Shown piece by piece: positions 16,469-25,254 of a DNA stretch of 64,000 nucleotides (within the stretch, counting starts at the first letter, position 1; the number at the start of each line of letters is the position of its first letter). Under the pieces are notes generated by a model. That model ran no database searches. It was not told the origin of the DNA and worked only from the letters and a program-made list of their open reading frames with translations. The translations under genes and the position numbers were made by a program. The stretch is from CAVZYN01 sp963779515 (GTDB taxonomy: Bacteria; Pseudomonadota; Alphaproteobacteria; Rhizobiales; Hyphomicrobiaceae), in the NCBI GenBank assembly GCA_963779515.1, contig CAVZYN010000009.1, positions 186,001 through 250,000 of the forward strand. Reading direction: 5' to 3'.

Positions 16469-18157
16469 GTGACGCCGGCGGCTAGTCTAGTGAAGGGTAT
16501 GATCGCAGAAGCGCGCACGCTCAATGAGGTTACGGTGAACACCCCAGCGGTCGAACAGGTTCAAGGTTCCGAACGAGAGGGTATCTCGCCGCCCGATTCG
16601 CGCTTGTGGACGAACCTGCCGCGGCCATTGTTGGGTTTCGTCTCTATTGCTGCAGCGGCCGCATTGACGGCCATCGCGACCGGCCTTGGCGCCGCACTAT
16701 CTCACACCCTGCCGCTGCATTCCGTCGCCTTGGTCTATCTGCTTGCCGTCGTCGTCGCGGCCGTTGCCTTGGGCGTGCGAACCGGCCTCGGCGTCGCGGC
16801 GTTCGCATTCCTTGCCTATAACTTTTTCTTCATTCCGCCGGTCTACACGCTCACCATTGCTGACCCGAGCGAATTGTTTGCCCTTTGCGTTTTCCTTGTC
16901 GTCGCCGTTCTGACGGGTAGCCTCGCTGGCGGGATGCGCGATATGGCGAACGCCGCCAATCGGCGTGCGGCGGCAATTCATGCTCAAAGCGAATTCGCAC
17001 AAGTTCTGGCCGCTGCTTACGATGAAGAGGCGATACTGCGCGCTTTGACACAACAAACATCTGTTGTCACCGGCGGCCAAGCCGTCATGCTGACGCGCGA
17101 CGGTAACGAGCTGCAGCTCCAGAGCGAGAGCGCCGTTGATCCTCCACTATCCTCAACCGATCTCCAAGCTGCGCAGCGCGCCGTTCGGGCACAAGCGAGA
17201 GTGCCTGCGGTTGCAGCGGGTTGGCCGGGCGCACGCTTCGAGTTCTGGCCTATTGGCACGCGAGGGGACGTAATTGGCGCACTCGGATTCGCACTCCACA
17301 ATGGACGCCGTGGCGCTGGCGCGGACATCCTGTCATCTGTGGAAGCGAGCGTGCGGCATGCAACCATCGCCTTGGAGCGGACACGCTTACGCGAAGAGTC
17401 GCATGCGGCCCGAGCCGAAACCGAGCGCGAAAGATTGCGCACAGCCTTGCTGTCGTCGCTGTCTCACGATCTGCGGACGCCATTGGCATCGATCCTCGGC
17501 TCCGTCTCCAGCCTTCGGCAGCTCGGTGGCAGCCTTGATGAAGCGACGCGCGCCGATCTCCTCGCCGCCATCGAAGAGGAAGCCAGTCGGCTGGCCCGAT
17601 TTGTCACCAATCTACTCGATATGACTCGGCTCGAGTCGGCGGCCATTGACCTAAAAAGTGACTGGCTCGATGTCGGTGATATCGTTCAGGCTGCGGTTGA
17701 ACGCGCGCGACGCATGGCCCCAGAGCGCAGCATCCTGCTTGCTTCAGCGCCAACGGTCCAGTCGATCCGCGGCGACAGTACACTGTTCGAGCATGTCATC
17801 TTCAATCTCCTCGACAACGCCATCAAATTCTCCAAGGCCAAACAAGACATCGAAGTCGCAGTGGCGATGTTTGCCGATAGCATTCGAGTAACGGTCACTG
17901 ACCACGGCTGCGGCATACCGGCCAATGAACTCCACAAAGTCTTTATGCCGTTCTATCGTGTGCATTCGGGCGTCGGAGATGTTTCAGGCACTGGGCTCGG
18001 GCTTGCCATCGGCCGACGGATCATCGAGGGGATGGGCGGCACGATCACAATCGCAAGTCCACTCGAAGCCGAGCAAGGGACACGCGTGACGGTCAGTGTG
18101 CCTATTGAGGTTGTCCCCTTGAACCGATCGCATCGCGTTCCCGGTGCAAAGCAATGA
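16469..18157 (+). CDS. KdpD-like sensor histidine kinase lacking the N-terminal KdpD and Usp domains
   Basis: About 562 residues versus roughly 890 for full KdpD. After a short N-terminal tail it starts directly with the DUF4118 four-helix membrane region (about residues 50-160, including FAFLAYNFFFIPPVYTLT). A GAF-like segment follows. Then comes a HisKA domain with SLSHDLRTPLASILG (phospho-His about 333), the N box NLLDNAIKFSK, and the G boxes DHGCGIP and GTGLGLAIG. The cyclic-di-AMP-binding Usp domain and the N-terminal KdpD domain are absent. The start is uncertain: GTG at 16469, or ATG at 16499 where an AAGGG sits too close. It overlaps kdpE by 4 bases. The likely target is kup, since no kdpFABC is present here. 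Confidence 0.88.
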   Translation: MTPAASLVKGMIAEARTLNEVTVNTPAVEQVQGSEREGISPPDSRLWTNLPRPLLGFVSIAAAAALTAIATGLGAALSHTLPLHSVALVYLLAVVVAAVALGVRTGLGVAAFAFLAYNFFFIPPVYTLTIADPSELFALCVFLVVAVLTGSLAGGMRDMANAANRRAAAIHAQSEFAQVLAAAYDEEAILRALTQQTSVVTGGQAVMLTRDGNELQLQSESAVDPPLSSTDLQAAQRAVRAQARVPAVAAGWPGARFEFWPIGTRGDVIGALGFALHNGRRGAGADILSSVEASVRHATIALERTRLREESHAARAETERERLRTALLSSLSHDLRTPLASILGSVSSLRQLGGSLDEATRADLLAAIEEEASRLARFVTNLLDMTRLESAAIDLKSDWLDVGDIVQAAVERARRMAPERSILLASAPTVQSIRGDSTLFEHVIFNLLDNAIKFSKAKQDIEVAVAMFADSIRVTVTDHGCGIPANELHKVFMPFYRVHSGVGDVSGTGLGLAIGRRIIEGMGGTITIASPLEAEQGTRVTVSVPIEVVPLNRSHRVPGAKQ

Positions 18158-18852
18158 CCCAGCCCAAGCGCATTTTGATTGCCGACGACGAGCCGCAAAT
18201 TCATCGCTTCCTTAAGCCAAGCCTGACGGTCAGCGGCTTTGAAGTCGTCACGGCGTTGAATGGTCAACAAGCGCTCAAAAGCTTTGCCTCGGATCGGATC
18301 GACATCGTGTTGCTCGACCTCGGCCTACCTGACATGGATGGCAAAGACGTCATTGCGCAACTGCGGCAGCATTCAGACGTGCCGATCGTCATCCTTTCGG
18401 CAAGGGATCGGGAAACGGAGAAAATCGCAGCGCTGGATCTGGGCGCCGACGACTACGTCAACAAGCCGTTCGCAATTGGCGAACTCTTAGCGCGGCTGCG
18501 ATCCGTCCTTCGCCGACGCCCGCTCCAAGTCGAGAGTGCACTGAGAGAGCTTCGCATCGGCGATATCGTCATCGACATTGCTGGCCACAAGATCTCACGC
18601 GCAAGCGACGATGTGCATTTGACACCAAAAGAGTTCGATCTTCTCGTGTTCTTGGTCCGGCATGCCGATCGCGTTGTCACACACCGCCAGATCCTGAGTG
18701 AAGTCTGGGGGCCGGCACATGGGGCCGATACGCAATACCTTCGTGTCTTTATCGGCCAACTGCGCCAGAAGCTCGAAAAGAACCCCGCAGAACCTTCGAT
18801 CATTTTGACTGAGCCGGGCATCGGCTATCGTGCCGTAAGACCGGAACACTGA
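18154..18852 (+). CDS. kdpE: KdpE-like response regulator (OmpR family)
   Basis: 232 residues. The receiver domain has acidic pocket ADDEPQ, phospho-acceptor Asp55 (VLLDLGLPDMDG), Thr/Ser in ILSARD and the conserved Lys in DYVNKPF. The OmpR/PhoB winged helix has LTPKEFDLLVFLVRHADRVV and ends with EPGIGYRAVRPE, close to KdpE. The start codon overlaps the kinase stop (ATGA), indicating a coupled two-component system. DNA targets are probably in the kup/kinase divergent region. Confidence 0.93.
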   Translation: MTQPKRILIADDEPQIHRFLKPSLTVSGFEVVTALNGQQALKSFASDRIDIVLLDLGLPDMDGKDVIAQLRQHSDVPIVILSARDRETEKIAALDLGADDYVNKPFAIGELLARLRSVLRRRPLQVESALRELRIGDIVIDIAGHKISRASDDVHLTPKEFDLLVFLVRHADRVVTHRQILSEVWGPAHGADTQYLRVFIGQLRQKLEKNPAEPSIILTEPGIGYRAVRPEH

Positions 18853-19251
18853 GAGGTGGTTTGTATTTTGGAGGCAGACCTGTTCGGATTGGTTGCGAGA
18901 GCCACCCTTGTCACTTTGATCGATTGCCGCTCCCGTATGCGCCGAGCAACCCCCGTCTATGCGACGAACTGTGTACCGACCTCCGAAGCTGGTCCTGGGT
19001 GTTTTTGTTCCGAAACCGTGGCCATCGTTGCAAGCCGTGGTGAAGCCGACCGGCTTGCCCGACACTGAGCCAGCGGCCGCCGACCCCGACCCTCCCCCCG
19101 CAAAGGACGGGGAGAGTGAGGATCGCATCCGCATGGATAGCAGCATATGCGATAGCGCTGGCTCGTGAGGGCCGGTGCGAGGTTGTGTTTAGCGGGCGTT
19201 AAGGACGATGACGTACTGTTGCGACGGATTTTGCGCCGTCGCGGGGTTGGG
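18853..19251. other. Intergenic gap without a supported gene
   Basis: About 400 bases after kdpE. A 69-residue plus-strand frame (18959-19168) and minus-strand frames are present, but none has a ribosome-binding site, signal peptide or recognisable motif. A CCTCCCCCC...GGGGAGAG stretch near 19091-19115 resembles the other intergenic hairpin repeats of this window. It could be a decayed gene remnant. Confidence 0.4.
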
Positions 19252-20028
19252 ATGTCGTTTGGTCGGAACAACCGGAGTCGAGATCGTCTCGCCAGGGTGT
19301 CGCATGGCGCGAGCACGCCGAAGTCGGCGCAAGAACTGGCGCGCGAGCGGTTCAGTGACGTCGCCGGCGACGATGGCGATGCAATCAGCGCGGGCTTCAT
19401 CTTTGCAGTGATCGGCCTGGTGCTGGTTGCGTTCGGCGGCATGTACGTCGCGGTCAACGGATTCTCGGGACCAGCGGCGGGGCCGCAACGCGCGGCGTTC
19501 ATTTCCAGCGTCGATCGCACGTGCAGCGAAGGCTGGGAGAAAGAAAAGTCCAACGTCGATCAGATGAATTGCTATTTGACGACGAACGTGCGGCGGCTGT
19601 GCGATCCTTCGGAGCGGGCGCATTTGGTGGCGACGGTCGAGAGGTTCCAGGACGACTATCGGGTTTGGAATCAGCGGTTTTATGCGGCCTCGATGGGGAC
19701 CGTTGCGAAAGCGCGTGTTCACAGCATGGAGATCGGCCTCCAGGATGCAAAGATTCAACGGGCGATGCGCGATCCTAACGCAACGGAGGACGAGCGCGCG
19801 GAGCACATGAACAAAATGATGGGCATGATGGATAATGTCATGTCCGGGACAAACAAGGTTTTGGCCGAGCGGCGCAACGAAACGCCATTCTACAAGCTCG
19901 AGGACGAAATCAAACACCTTGCGTCGAAGGGGTATATTCAGGCGGATGACTTCGGCAGCCGCCCGCCGCACTGGGTCACAAGAGGGCTCAAAGCCGTCAA
20001 GTCGGTAAGGCCCGCCTGCTCGAATTGA
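19252..20028 (+). CDS. Hypothetical single-pass membrane protein
   Basis: A 258-residue protein of unknown function. ATG at 19252 follows GGGGTTGGG; upstream in-frame codons look non-coding. Residues ~40-66 form one hydrophobic span (GFIFAVIGLVLVAFGGMYVA), leaving an N-terminal Arg/Ser-rich cytoplasmic tail and a large C-terminal region outside. That region has three Cys (RTCSEGWEKE, NCYLTTNV, RLCDPSER) and long amphipathic helices, including a Met-rich HMNKMMGMMDNVMSG segment that might bind metal or be a chance run. The last residues include another Cys. No family recognised. Confidence 0.6.
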   Translation: MSFGRNNRSRDRLARVSHGASTPKSAQELARERFSDVAGDDGDAISAGFIFAVIGLVLVAFGGMYVAVNGFSGPAAGPQRAAFISSVDRTCSEGWEKEKSNVDQMNCYLTTNVRRLCDPSERAHLVATVERFQDDYRVWNQRFYAASMGTVAKARVHSMEIGLQDAKIQRAMRDPNATEDERAEHMNKMMGMMDNVMSGTNKVLAERRNETPFYKLEDEIKHLASKGYIQADDFGSRPPHWVTRGLKAVKSVRPACSN

Positions 20029-20071
20029 GCGCCGGTGTTTTATTTTTTACGCGGTTGGCCGCCCCTCACCC

Positions 20072-20137
20072 ACGTGCCTGTTTCGCTTTCAGCTCAACAG
20101 GCACGTTGCCCTCTCCCCGCGCGCGAGGAGAGGGCAA
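20072..20137. terminator. Two adjacent hairpins between convergent genes
   Basis: Hairpin A pairs ACGTGCCTGTT (20072-20082) with AACAGGCACGT (20096-20106). Hairpin B pairs TTGCCCTCTCC (20106-20116) with GGAGAGGGCAA (20127-20137). Both stems are perfect 11-mers. They lie between the converging membrane-protein gene and the binding-protein gene, and probably work in both directions. The sequence also belongs to the CCCCTCACCC intergenic repeat group. Confidence 0.6.
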
Positions 20138-20141
20138 GCTG

Positions 20142-21119
20142 CTATTTGGCTTCGGTGGGTTTGGCGCCGGAGGATTCGACGAGCTTTCCGATACGGACGA
20201 ACTCGCTGGCGAAGAGTTTTGCGTGGGCCTCCACCGTGCGTTCGGCTTCGGGCAGTGGCGGGGCGCCGGTGGCGTCGAGCTTGGCGGCGACAGCGGGGTC
20301 GGCGAGCGCCTGGCGGAGCGCGCCGTTGAGCTTTTCGATGACGTCTTTGGGCGTGCCCTTGGCGACGTAGAGGCCGTGCCACAGCGTGTAGCTGATGTCG
20401 GGGAGGCCGAGCTCCTTCGTTGTCGGCACGTCGGGGACTTGCTTCATGCGGGCCGATGATGTGACGGCGATGGCGCGGACGGTGCCACCTTGGGCGTGCG
20501 GAATGCCGTTGCTCGCTTGATCCCAGAGGAGATCGATCTGGCCGCCGGCGAGATCGTTGATGGCGGGCGCAGAGCCGCGATAGGCGACGAAGGTCGGCTT
20601 GAAGCCGAGGGCGTTGCCCATCAGGACGGCGCAGAGGTGGCTGTTGGTGCCGATGCCGCCGTGGCCGATGTTGGCCTTGGCGCCGGTGTCCTTGATCCAG
20701 GAGATCATGTCGTTGGAGGTGGCACCGGGGATGGTCTTGCGGGCGATCAGGATCATGGGGCCGCTGTTGACGACGCCGACGGGTTCGAAGGCGGTCTGGG
20801 TGTCGTAGCGGAGATTGGAGAAGAGGCCGGGCGCGGCGAGGAGGGCCAGATGATTGATCAGGACCTGAGTGCCGTCGGGGGCGGATTTGGCGACGCGATC
20901 GTTGGCTGTGGTGCCGCCGGCGCCAACAACGTTCTCGACGATGACGCTCTGGCCGAGGGTGCGGGCCATGTGATCGGCGATGATGCGGGCGATGGAGTCG
21001 GTGCCGCCACCGGCCGAATAGGGGACGACGAGGGTGACGGGCTTCGTCTGCGCCAGTGCTGGAGGAGCCATCGCGAGGGCGAGCGTGGCGGCGAGAAGGG
21101 CGAGGGGTTTGAACGGCAC
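20142..21119 (-). CDS. Tripartite tricarboxylate transporter (Bug/TctC) solute-binding protein
   Basis: 325 residues. A cleavable signal peptide (KPLALLAATLALAMAPPALAQ) precedes the Bug fold: VTLVVPYSAGGGTDSIARII, QSVIVENVVGAGGTTANDRV, APDGTQVLI, a GIGTNSHLCA segment, FVAYRGSAPAINDLAGGQID, and DVPTTKELGLP. These periplasmic proteins usually bind carboxylates. No TctA/TctB membrane genes are nearby, so it is an orphan receptor that may serve a transporter elsewhere or act in sensing. Confidence 0.93.
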   Translation of the reverse strand: MPFKPLALLAATLALAMAPPALAQTKPVTLVVPYSAGGGTDSIARIIADHMARTLGQSVIVENVVGAGGTTANDRVAKSAPDGTQVLINHLALLAAPGLFSNLRYDTQTAFEPVGVVNSGPMILIARKTIPGATSNDMISWIKDTGAKANIGHGGIGTNSHLCAVLMGNALGFKPTFVAYRGSAPAINDLAGGQIDLLWDQASNGIPHAQGGTVRAIAVTSSARMKQVPDVPTTKELGLPDISYTLWHGLYVAKGTPKDVIEKLNGALRQALADPAVAAKLDATGAPPLPEAERTVEAHAKLFASEFVRIGKLVESSGAKPTEAK

Positions 21120-21193
21120 GGTGCGCTCCAGAGAATGTTGGTGCGATGAGCGTAGCCGATTTCGTGGCCGGGGTCACATGCCGCGACTGCGGG

Positions 21194-21562
21194 TCAGTAG
21201 GCGCGTTTGAGCTTGGGGAACATGGGGAAGTGCTTGGTGTTGAGGGTCGCGAGCTTGAGGCCGTGGGTCTCGGCGGTGGCGGCGATGAGGGCGTGGGGCA
21301 CGTCGAGACTGTGGCTCGCCTGGAAGTGTCTGAGCCATGAGCCCGCCCGGCGAAAGCAGTCCGGCCCAAGCGACACCATGAGGAACGTGCCGAGAAGTTC
21401 ATCAATCTCGGTTTCCTCTCGTTGTGATCGCGCGCCGGCCAGCAACTCCATCGACGTCACCGGACAAGCATGCGGCTGTTCGTCAAGCGCACTGACGAAA
21501 TTGATTGCGTGCCGCTCCTTGCGCAGCAGATCGATCAGAATGCAAGTGTCGAGCAGCAGCAC
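21194..21562 (-). CDS. vapC: VapC-like PIN-domain toxin
   Basis: 122 residues from GTG at 21562, one base after the antitoxin stop. PIN acidic residues are visible: Asp in LLLDTCILIDLL (residue ~4), Glu in SMELLAGA, and Asp in HSLDVPHALIAATAE, with the LATLNTKHFPMFP end motif. VapC proteins are Mg-dependent RNases, commonly cutting tRNA. The start was chosen because the longer frame reads through the antitoxin gene. It is coupled to the upstream antitoxin. Confidence 0.85.
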   Translation of the reverse strand: MLLLDTCILIDLLRKERHAINFVSALDEQPHACPVTSMELLAGARSQREETEIDELLGTFLMVSLGPDCFRRAGSWLRHFQASHSLDVPHALIAATAETHGLKLATLNTKHFPMFPKLKRAY

Positions 21563-21563
21563 G

Positions 21564-21857
21564 CTAAATTCGCTCGAGGCGCTTACGCGAGCGGCCAATC
21601 CTTGCGCGCCATCGCTCGGACTGAAGCTTCTTGGTCTGCTCGACACGAGTGGCGAGCGCCGATTGGTCGCCGAGCTTTTCCATGACGCGTGCGAATTGAC
21701 GTTTCCAGTCTTCGGTCTCGGACTGCTGCTCGGCAATGATCTTATCAACGCCGAGCCTGATCAGTTCGCCTTCCGACACGCCTTTTGCGGCAGCCAGACG
21801 TCGCAACAAATTGCTCTGTTCTCGATCGATGAAGAATTGCTTGCGGATCATGGTCAT
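21564..21857 (-). CDS. vapB: Antitoxin of the vapBC pair (ribbon-helix-helix type)
   Basis: 97 residues. The N-terminus, IRKQFFIDREQSNLLRRLAA plus KGVSEGELIRLGVDKIIAE, matches a ribbon-helix-helix DNA-binding fold: a beta strand then two helices. The C-terminal half is charged, as expected for the segment that wraps the toxin. Two in-frame ATGs exist (21857 and 21851). A perfect inverted repeat directly upstream is a likely autoregulatory operator. Confidence 0.8.
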   Translation of the reverse strand: MTMIRKQFFIDREQSNLLRRLAAAKGVSEGELIRLGVDKIIAEQQSETEDWKRQFARVMEKLGDQSALATRVEQTKKLQSERWRARIGRSRKRLERI

Positions 21858-21865
21858 GGCGTATT

Positions 21866-21890
21866 ACCTACACATATACTAGGTGTAGGT
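21866..21890 (-). promoter_or_regulatory. Operator of the vapBC promoter
   Basis: Inverted repeat ACCTACAC (21866-21873) and GTGTAGGT (21883-21890) with a 9-base AT-rich spacer containing TATACT. It starts nine bases before the antitoxin ATG. Its position and symmetry suit a dimeric ribbon-helix-helix repressor. Confidence 0.6.
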
Positions 21891-21988
21891 CTGACCAACG
21901 TCAATCAGGAATAGTTCATCAAGATCCTTCGCGCCGGGCGATCGGCGCGCTAAGAGAGTCCCTACGTCCGCCACCCTTGAGCTATCCC

Positions 21989-24113
21989 ATGTCCGAACTG
22001 CTGCTGGAATTGTTTTCCGAAGAGATCCCATCGCGCATGCAGGGGCGGGCGGCGGAGGATTTGAAGCGGCTGGTGGTGGATGGGCTGAAGGCGCAGGGTT
22101 TGGCGGTCGGCGAGGCCATCAGCATGGCGACGCCGCGACGGCTGGCGTTGGTGGTGAAGGACGTGCCGGCGAAGTCGCCGGGCGTCAGCGAAGAGCGCAA
22201 GGGGCCGCGCGTCGGTGCGCCCGAACAGGCGCTGGCGGGGTTCTTGAAGGGCGCGGGGCTCGCGTCGATCAAGGACGCGACAATCATCAAGGACGAGAAG
22301 AAGGGCGATTATTACGTCGCCAAAATCGAGAAGGCGGGGCGGGCGGCGGCGGAGATCGTCGCCGAGGTGGTCGTGGAAACGATCCGGAAATTTCCGTGGC
22401 CGAAGTCGCAGCGCTGGGGGGCGGGGACGCTGACGTGGGTTCGGCCGCTGCATTTGATCGTGTGTTTGCTCGGCGGCAAGGTCGTGCCGGTGGCGGTCGA
22501 CGATTTGACGGCAGGCGCGACGACGCGCGGGCATCGGTTCCATGGCAATACACCGTTCCAGGTGAAATCGTTCGAGGACTACGGGACCAAGCTGCGCGAG
22601 GCGAAGGTGCTGCTGCCGGCGTCGGAGCGGGCGGCGTGGATCGCCGAGCAGGCGCGGGCGGCCGCGAAAAAGGCGAAGCTGGAGCTGGTCGAGGACGAGG
22701 CGCTTTTGTCTGAGAATGCGGGGCTCACCGAATGGCCGACGGTGATGATGGGGTCGTTCGACGAGAGCTTCCTTGCCGTGCCGGGCGAGTGCCTGACGAC
22801 GGCGATGAAAAATCATCAGAAGTGTTTTTCGTTGCGGGACCCGAAGACGGGGACGCTCGCGAACAAGTTTCTGCTGGTGTCGAATTTGATCGCGACGGAC
22901 GGCGGCAAGGAGATCGTTGCCGGCAACGAGAAGGTGATCCGGGCGCGGCTGGCGGATGCGAAGTTTTTCTGGGATCAGGATTTGAAGCGGCCGCTGGACG
23001 AAATGGCGTCGCAGCTCGCGGGCATCACGTTTCATGAGAAGTTGGGCTCGCAGAAGGATCGTGTGGAGCGCGTGGCGGAGCTGGCGTTCGAGATCGCGGG
23101 CAAAGTGCGATGCCAACCCGGAAGACGCGCGGCGGGCGGCGCAGCTTGCCAAGGCGGATCTCGTGTCGGGGATGGTGGGTGAGTTCCCCGAGCTGCAGGG
23201 TCTGATGGGGCGGTATTACGCCGAGCACGCCAAGACCAAGCCGGAGATCGCACGCGCCATCGAGCTGCATTACAAGCCGAAGGGGCCGACGGATACGGTG
23301 CCGCGCGAGGATCAGGGCGATGCGGTGGCGTGCGCGGTGGCTTTGGCGGACAAGCTCGATACGCTGGTCGGATTCTGGGCGATCGGCGAGAAGCCCACGG
23401 GATCGGGCGATCCGTATCAGCTGCGGCGGGCAGCGCTGGGTGTGATCCGAATTGTGCTGGAGAATGATTTCAGGCTGCCGTTGCTGCCGATTGTGCAGAC
23501 GCACTTTGTCGCGCGCATTGAGAAGGGATTCGCCAAGCTCAATCCGCCGCAGAAGTTGCTGAAGGGCATCGATGCGCACGCGTTGGGCCTCGACCTCCTG
23601 TCGTTCTTCGCGGACCGGTTGAAGGTGTATCTGCGCGACAAGGGCGCGCGGCATGATCTGATCGATGCGGTGTTCGGGCTCGGCGGGCAGGATGATCTGG
23701 CGCTGATCGTGAAGCGGGTCGAGGCGCTGGATCAGTTCTTGAAAACGGACGACGGTGCCAACTTGTTGGCGGGCGTGAAGCGGGCGGCGAATATTCTCGC
23801 GATCGAAGAGAAGAAGGACAAGTCGAGCCACGCGGGCAAAGCCGACGCCAAGCTGCTCGGCGAGCCGCAGGAGAAGGCATTGTACGCGGCCATTCAGAAG
23901 GTGGCGACGGATACGCGGAAGGCGATCGATGTCGAGAATTTTGGCGGCGCGATGCGGGCGCTGGCGGAGCTCAGGGCGCCGGTCGATGCGTTCTTCGAGA
24001 AGGTGACGGTGAACGCGGAGGACAAGGCGTTGCGCGCGAACCGGTTGAAGCTGTTGTCGGAGATCAGGGCTGCGACGGTGACGGTCGCGGAGTTTTCGAA
24101 GATCGCGGGGTAA
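21989..24113 (+). CDS. glyS: Glycyl-tRNA synthetase beta subunit, interrupted by one frameshift
   Basis: The start is ATG at 21989 (MSELLLELFSEEIPSRMQ); the tetrameric GlyRS beta subunit aids tRNA-Gly recognition. Block one, to about 23107, has MATPRRLALVV, FPWPKSQRWG, TRGHRFHG and KNHQKCF. The reading then moves by one base near 23108: ATCGCGGGCAAAGTG, an extra C, GATGCCAACCCG. Block two continues with DANPEDARRAAQLAKADLVS and then MVGEFPELQGLMGRYYA. It later has AVALADKLDTLVGFWAIGEK and the DALR-like anticodon domain. Deleting the base restores a normal ~708-residue protein. An essential gene is unlikely to be broken, so a sequencing error is the first suspect. The alpha subunit gene glyQ, usually adjacent, is not here. 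Confidence 0.85.
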
Positions 24114-24117
24114 GCAT

Positions 24118-24300
24118 CTGTTTGCTTGGGTCCCGGCCTTCGCTTTTGCCTGCAGCCGTCATGCCGGGCCCTCGTGCCCGGCATCCAGGATTCCCGCCGT
24201 CGGAGAGCATCATACCTGTCACGGCGTATGGATCATGGGCACAAGGCCCATGATGACGGCTATGGGTGGGTGGGGGATGACGGATGGATGGGTTGGAGAT
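24118..24300. repeat. Intergenic palindromic stretch
   Basis: Contains TGCCGGGCCCTCGTGCCCGGCA (24163-24184), an ATCATGGGC...GCCCATGAT palindrome (about 24231-24255), and GGGTCCCGG, also seen near 25060. These are the short palindromes commonly scattered between genes of this group. No gene is supported. Confidence 0.5.
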
Positions 24301-24306
24301 TGAGGC

Positions 24307-25017
24307 ATGACGCAAACGAAGCCTGCGCTGGTGTTGATTCCGGGGTTGCTGTGCACGCGGGCGCTGTTCGAGGCGCAGGTCGCGGCGCTGGGGCCGCTGG
24401 CGGACGTGACGGTCGCGGATCATACGGGGCATGACAGCATGGCGGCGATTGCCGCGGCGATCCTGGCGGTGGCGCCGCCGCGGTTTGCGCTGTGTGGATT
24501 GTCGATGGGCGGGTACATCGCATTCGAGATCTTGCGGCAGGCGCGGGAGCGGGTGGAGCGGCTGGCGTTGCTCGACACCAACGCGCGGGCGGATACGCCG
24601 GAGCTTTCGGCCAATCGGCGGCGGCTGATGGAGAAGGCGGATGCGGAGGGCATTGCCGCTGCGTCAGAGGAGATGTGGCCGAATTGGATTCATGCGGAGC
24701 GGCGGGCCGAACCAGAGCTGGTGGCGACGATCCGCAAGATGGCGGCGGATACGGGGGCGGCGGCGTTCAAGCGGCAGCAGACGGCGATCATGGGACGGGT
24801 GGATCGTCGCGCGGAGTTAGGTCTGATCAAAGTGCCAACGCTGATCCTGGTCGGTCGCGAGGATGCGGCGACGCCGGTGGTGCAGTCGGCGGAAATGGCG
24901 CAAGGGATTGCGCATGCGCGAATGCAGATTGTCGAGAACTGCGGGCATCTCTCGACGATCGAGCGGCCGCATACGGTGACGAGTGCGCTGGCGAATTGGT
25001 TGAAGGCGGTGGTGTAG
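24307..25017 (+). CDS. Alpha/beta-hydrolase fold protein
   Basis: 236 residues. Oxyanion region LVLIPGLLCTRALFEAQ lies at the N-terminus. The nucleophile elbow GLSMGG puts Ser near residue 63. The Asp is probably in LVGREDAATP, and the catalytic His in ENCGHLSTIERP. The cap region between the nucleophile and the acid is short. Carboxylesterase, lactonase or MenH-like roles are all possible; the substrate is unknown. It stands alone between glyS and a repeat-containing gap. Confidence 0.85.
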   Translation: MTQTKPALVLIPGLLCTRALFEAQVAALGPLADVTVADHTGHDSMAAIAAAILAVAPPRFALCGLSMGGYIAFEILRQARERVERLALLDTNARADTPELSANRRRLMEKADAEGIAAASEEMWPNWIHAERRAEPELVATIRKMAADTGAAAFKRQQTAIMGRVDRRAELGLIKVPTLILVGREDAATPVVQSAEMAQGIAHARMQIVENCGHLSTIERPHTVTSALANWLKAVV

Positions 25018-25120
25018 GGCTCTTCAAAAACACGGTGTGCCTTCGGCGATTCTTGCGCTGGGTCCCGGATGTCCTCGCCGCAAAGTGCGGCTCGTCCTCC
25101 GGGATGACGACCGCGCCAAC

Positions 25121-25149
25121 AAAAAACGGCCGGTTGTGGCCGGCCGTTT
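25121..25149 (-). terminator. Terminator hairpin downstream of the aquaporin gene
   Basis: A perfect 10-bp stem, AAACGGCCGG with CCGGCCGTTT, around a 6-base loop. On the minus strand it is followed by six T. It lies ~105 bases past the aquaporin stop. Between them is a CCTCATCCGGCCTTCGGCCA repeat (about 25196-25245) with its own CTTCTCCCCGT...ACGGGGAGAAG stem. Confidence 0.6.
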
Positions 25150-25254
25150 CCGATGTAGTGCGGTAAGAGAATGATGATGGAGCCAGCGGCTGCCCCTCAT
25201 CCGGCCTTCGGCCACCTTCTCCCCGTAAGGACGGGGAGAAGGAAGAAAAATGGG

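Noticed and set aside
18959..19168. 69-residue plus-strand frame after kdpE
   Set aside because: No ribosome-binding site, composition looks random, ends in repeat-like sequence.
23100..23115. Programmed ribosomal frameshift in glyS
   Set aside because: No slippery heptamer or obvious stimulatory structure; an extra base is simpler.
21962..23152. Minus-strand 396-residue frame over glyS
   Set aside because: Arg-rich shadow of the first half of glyS.
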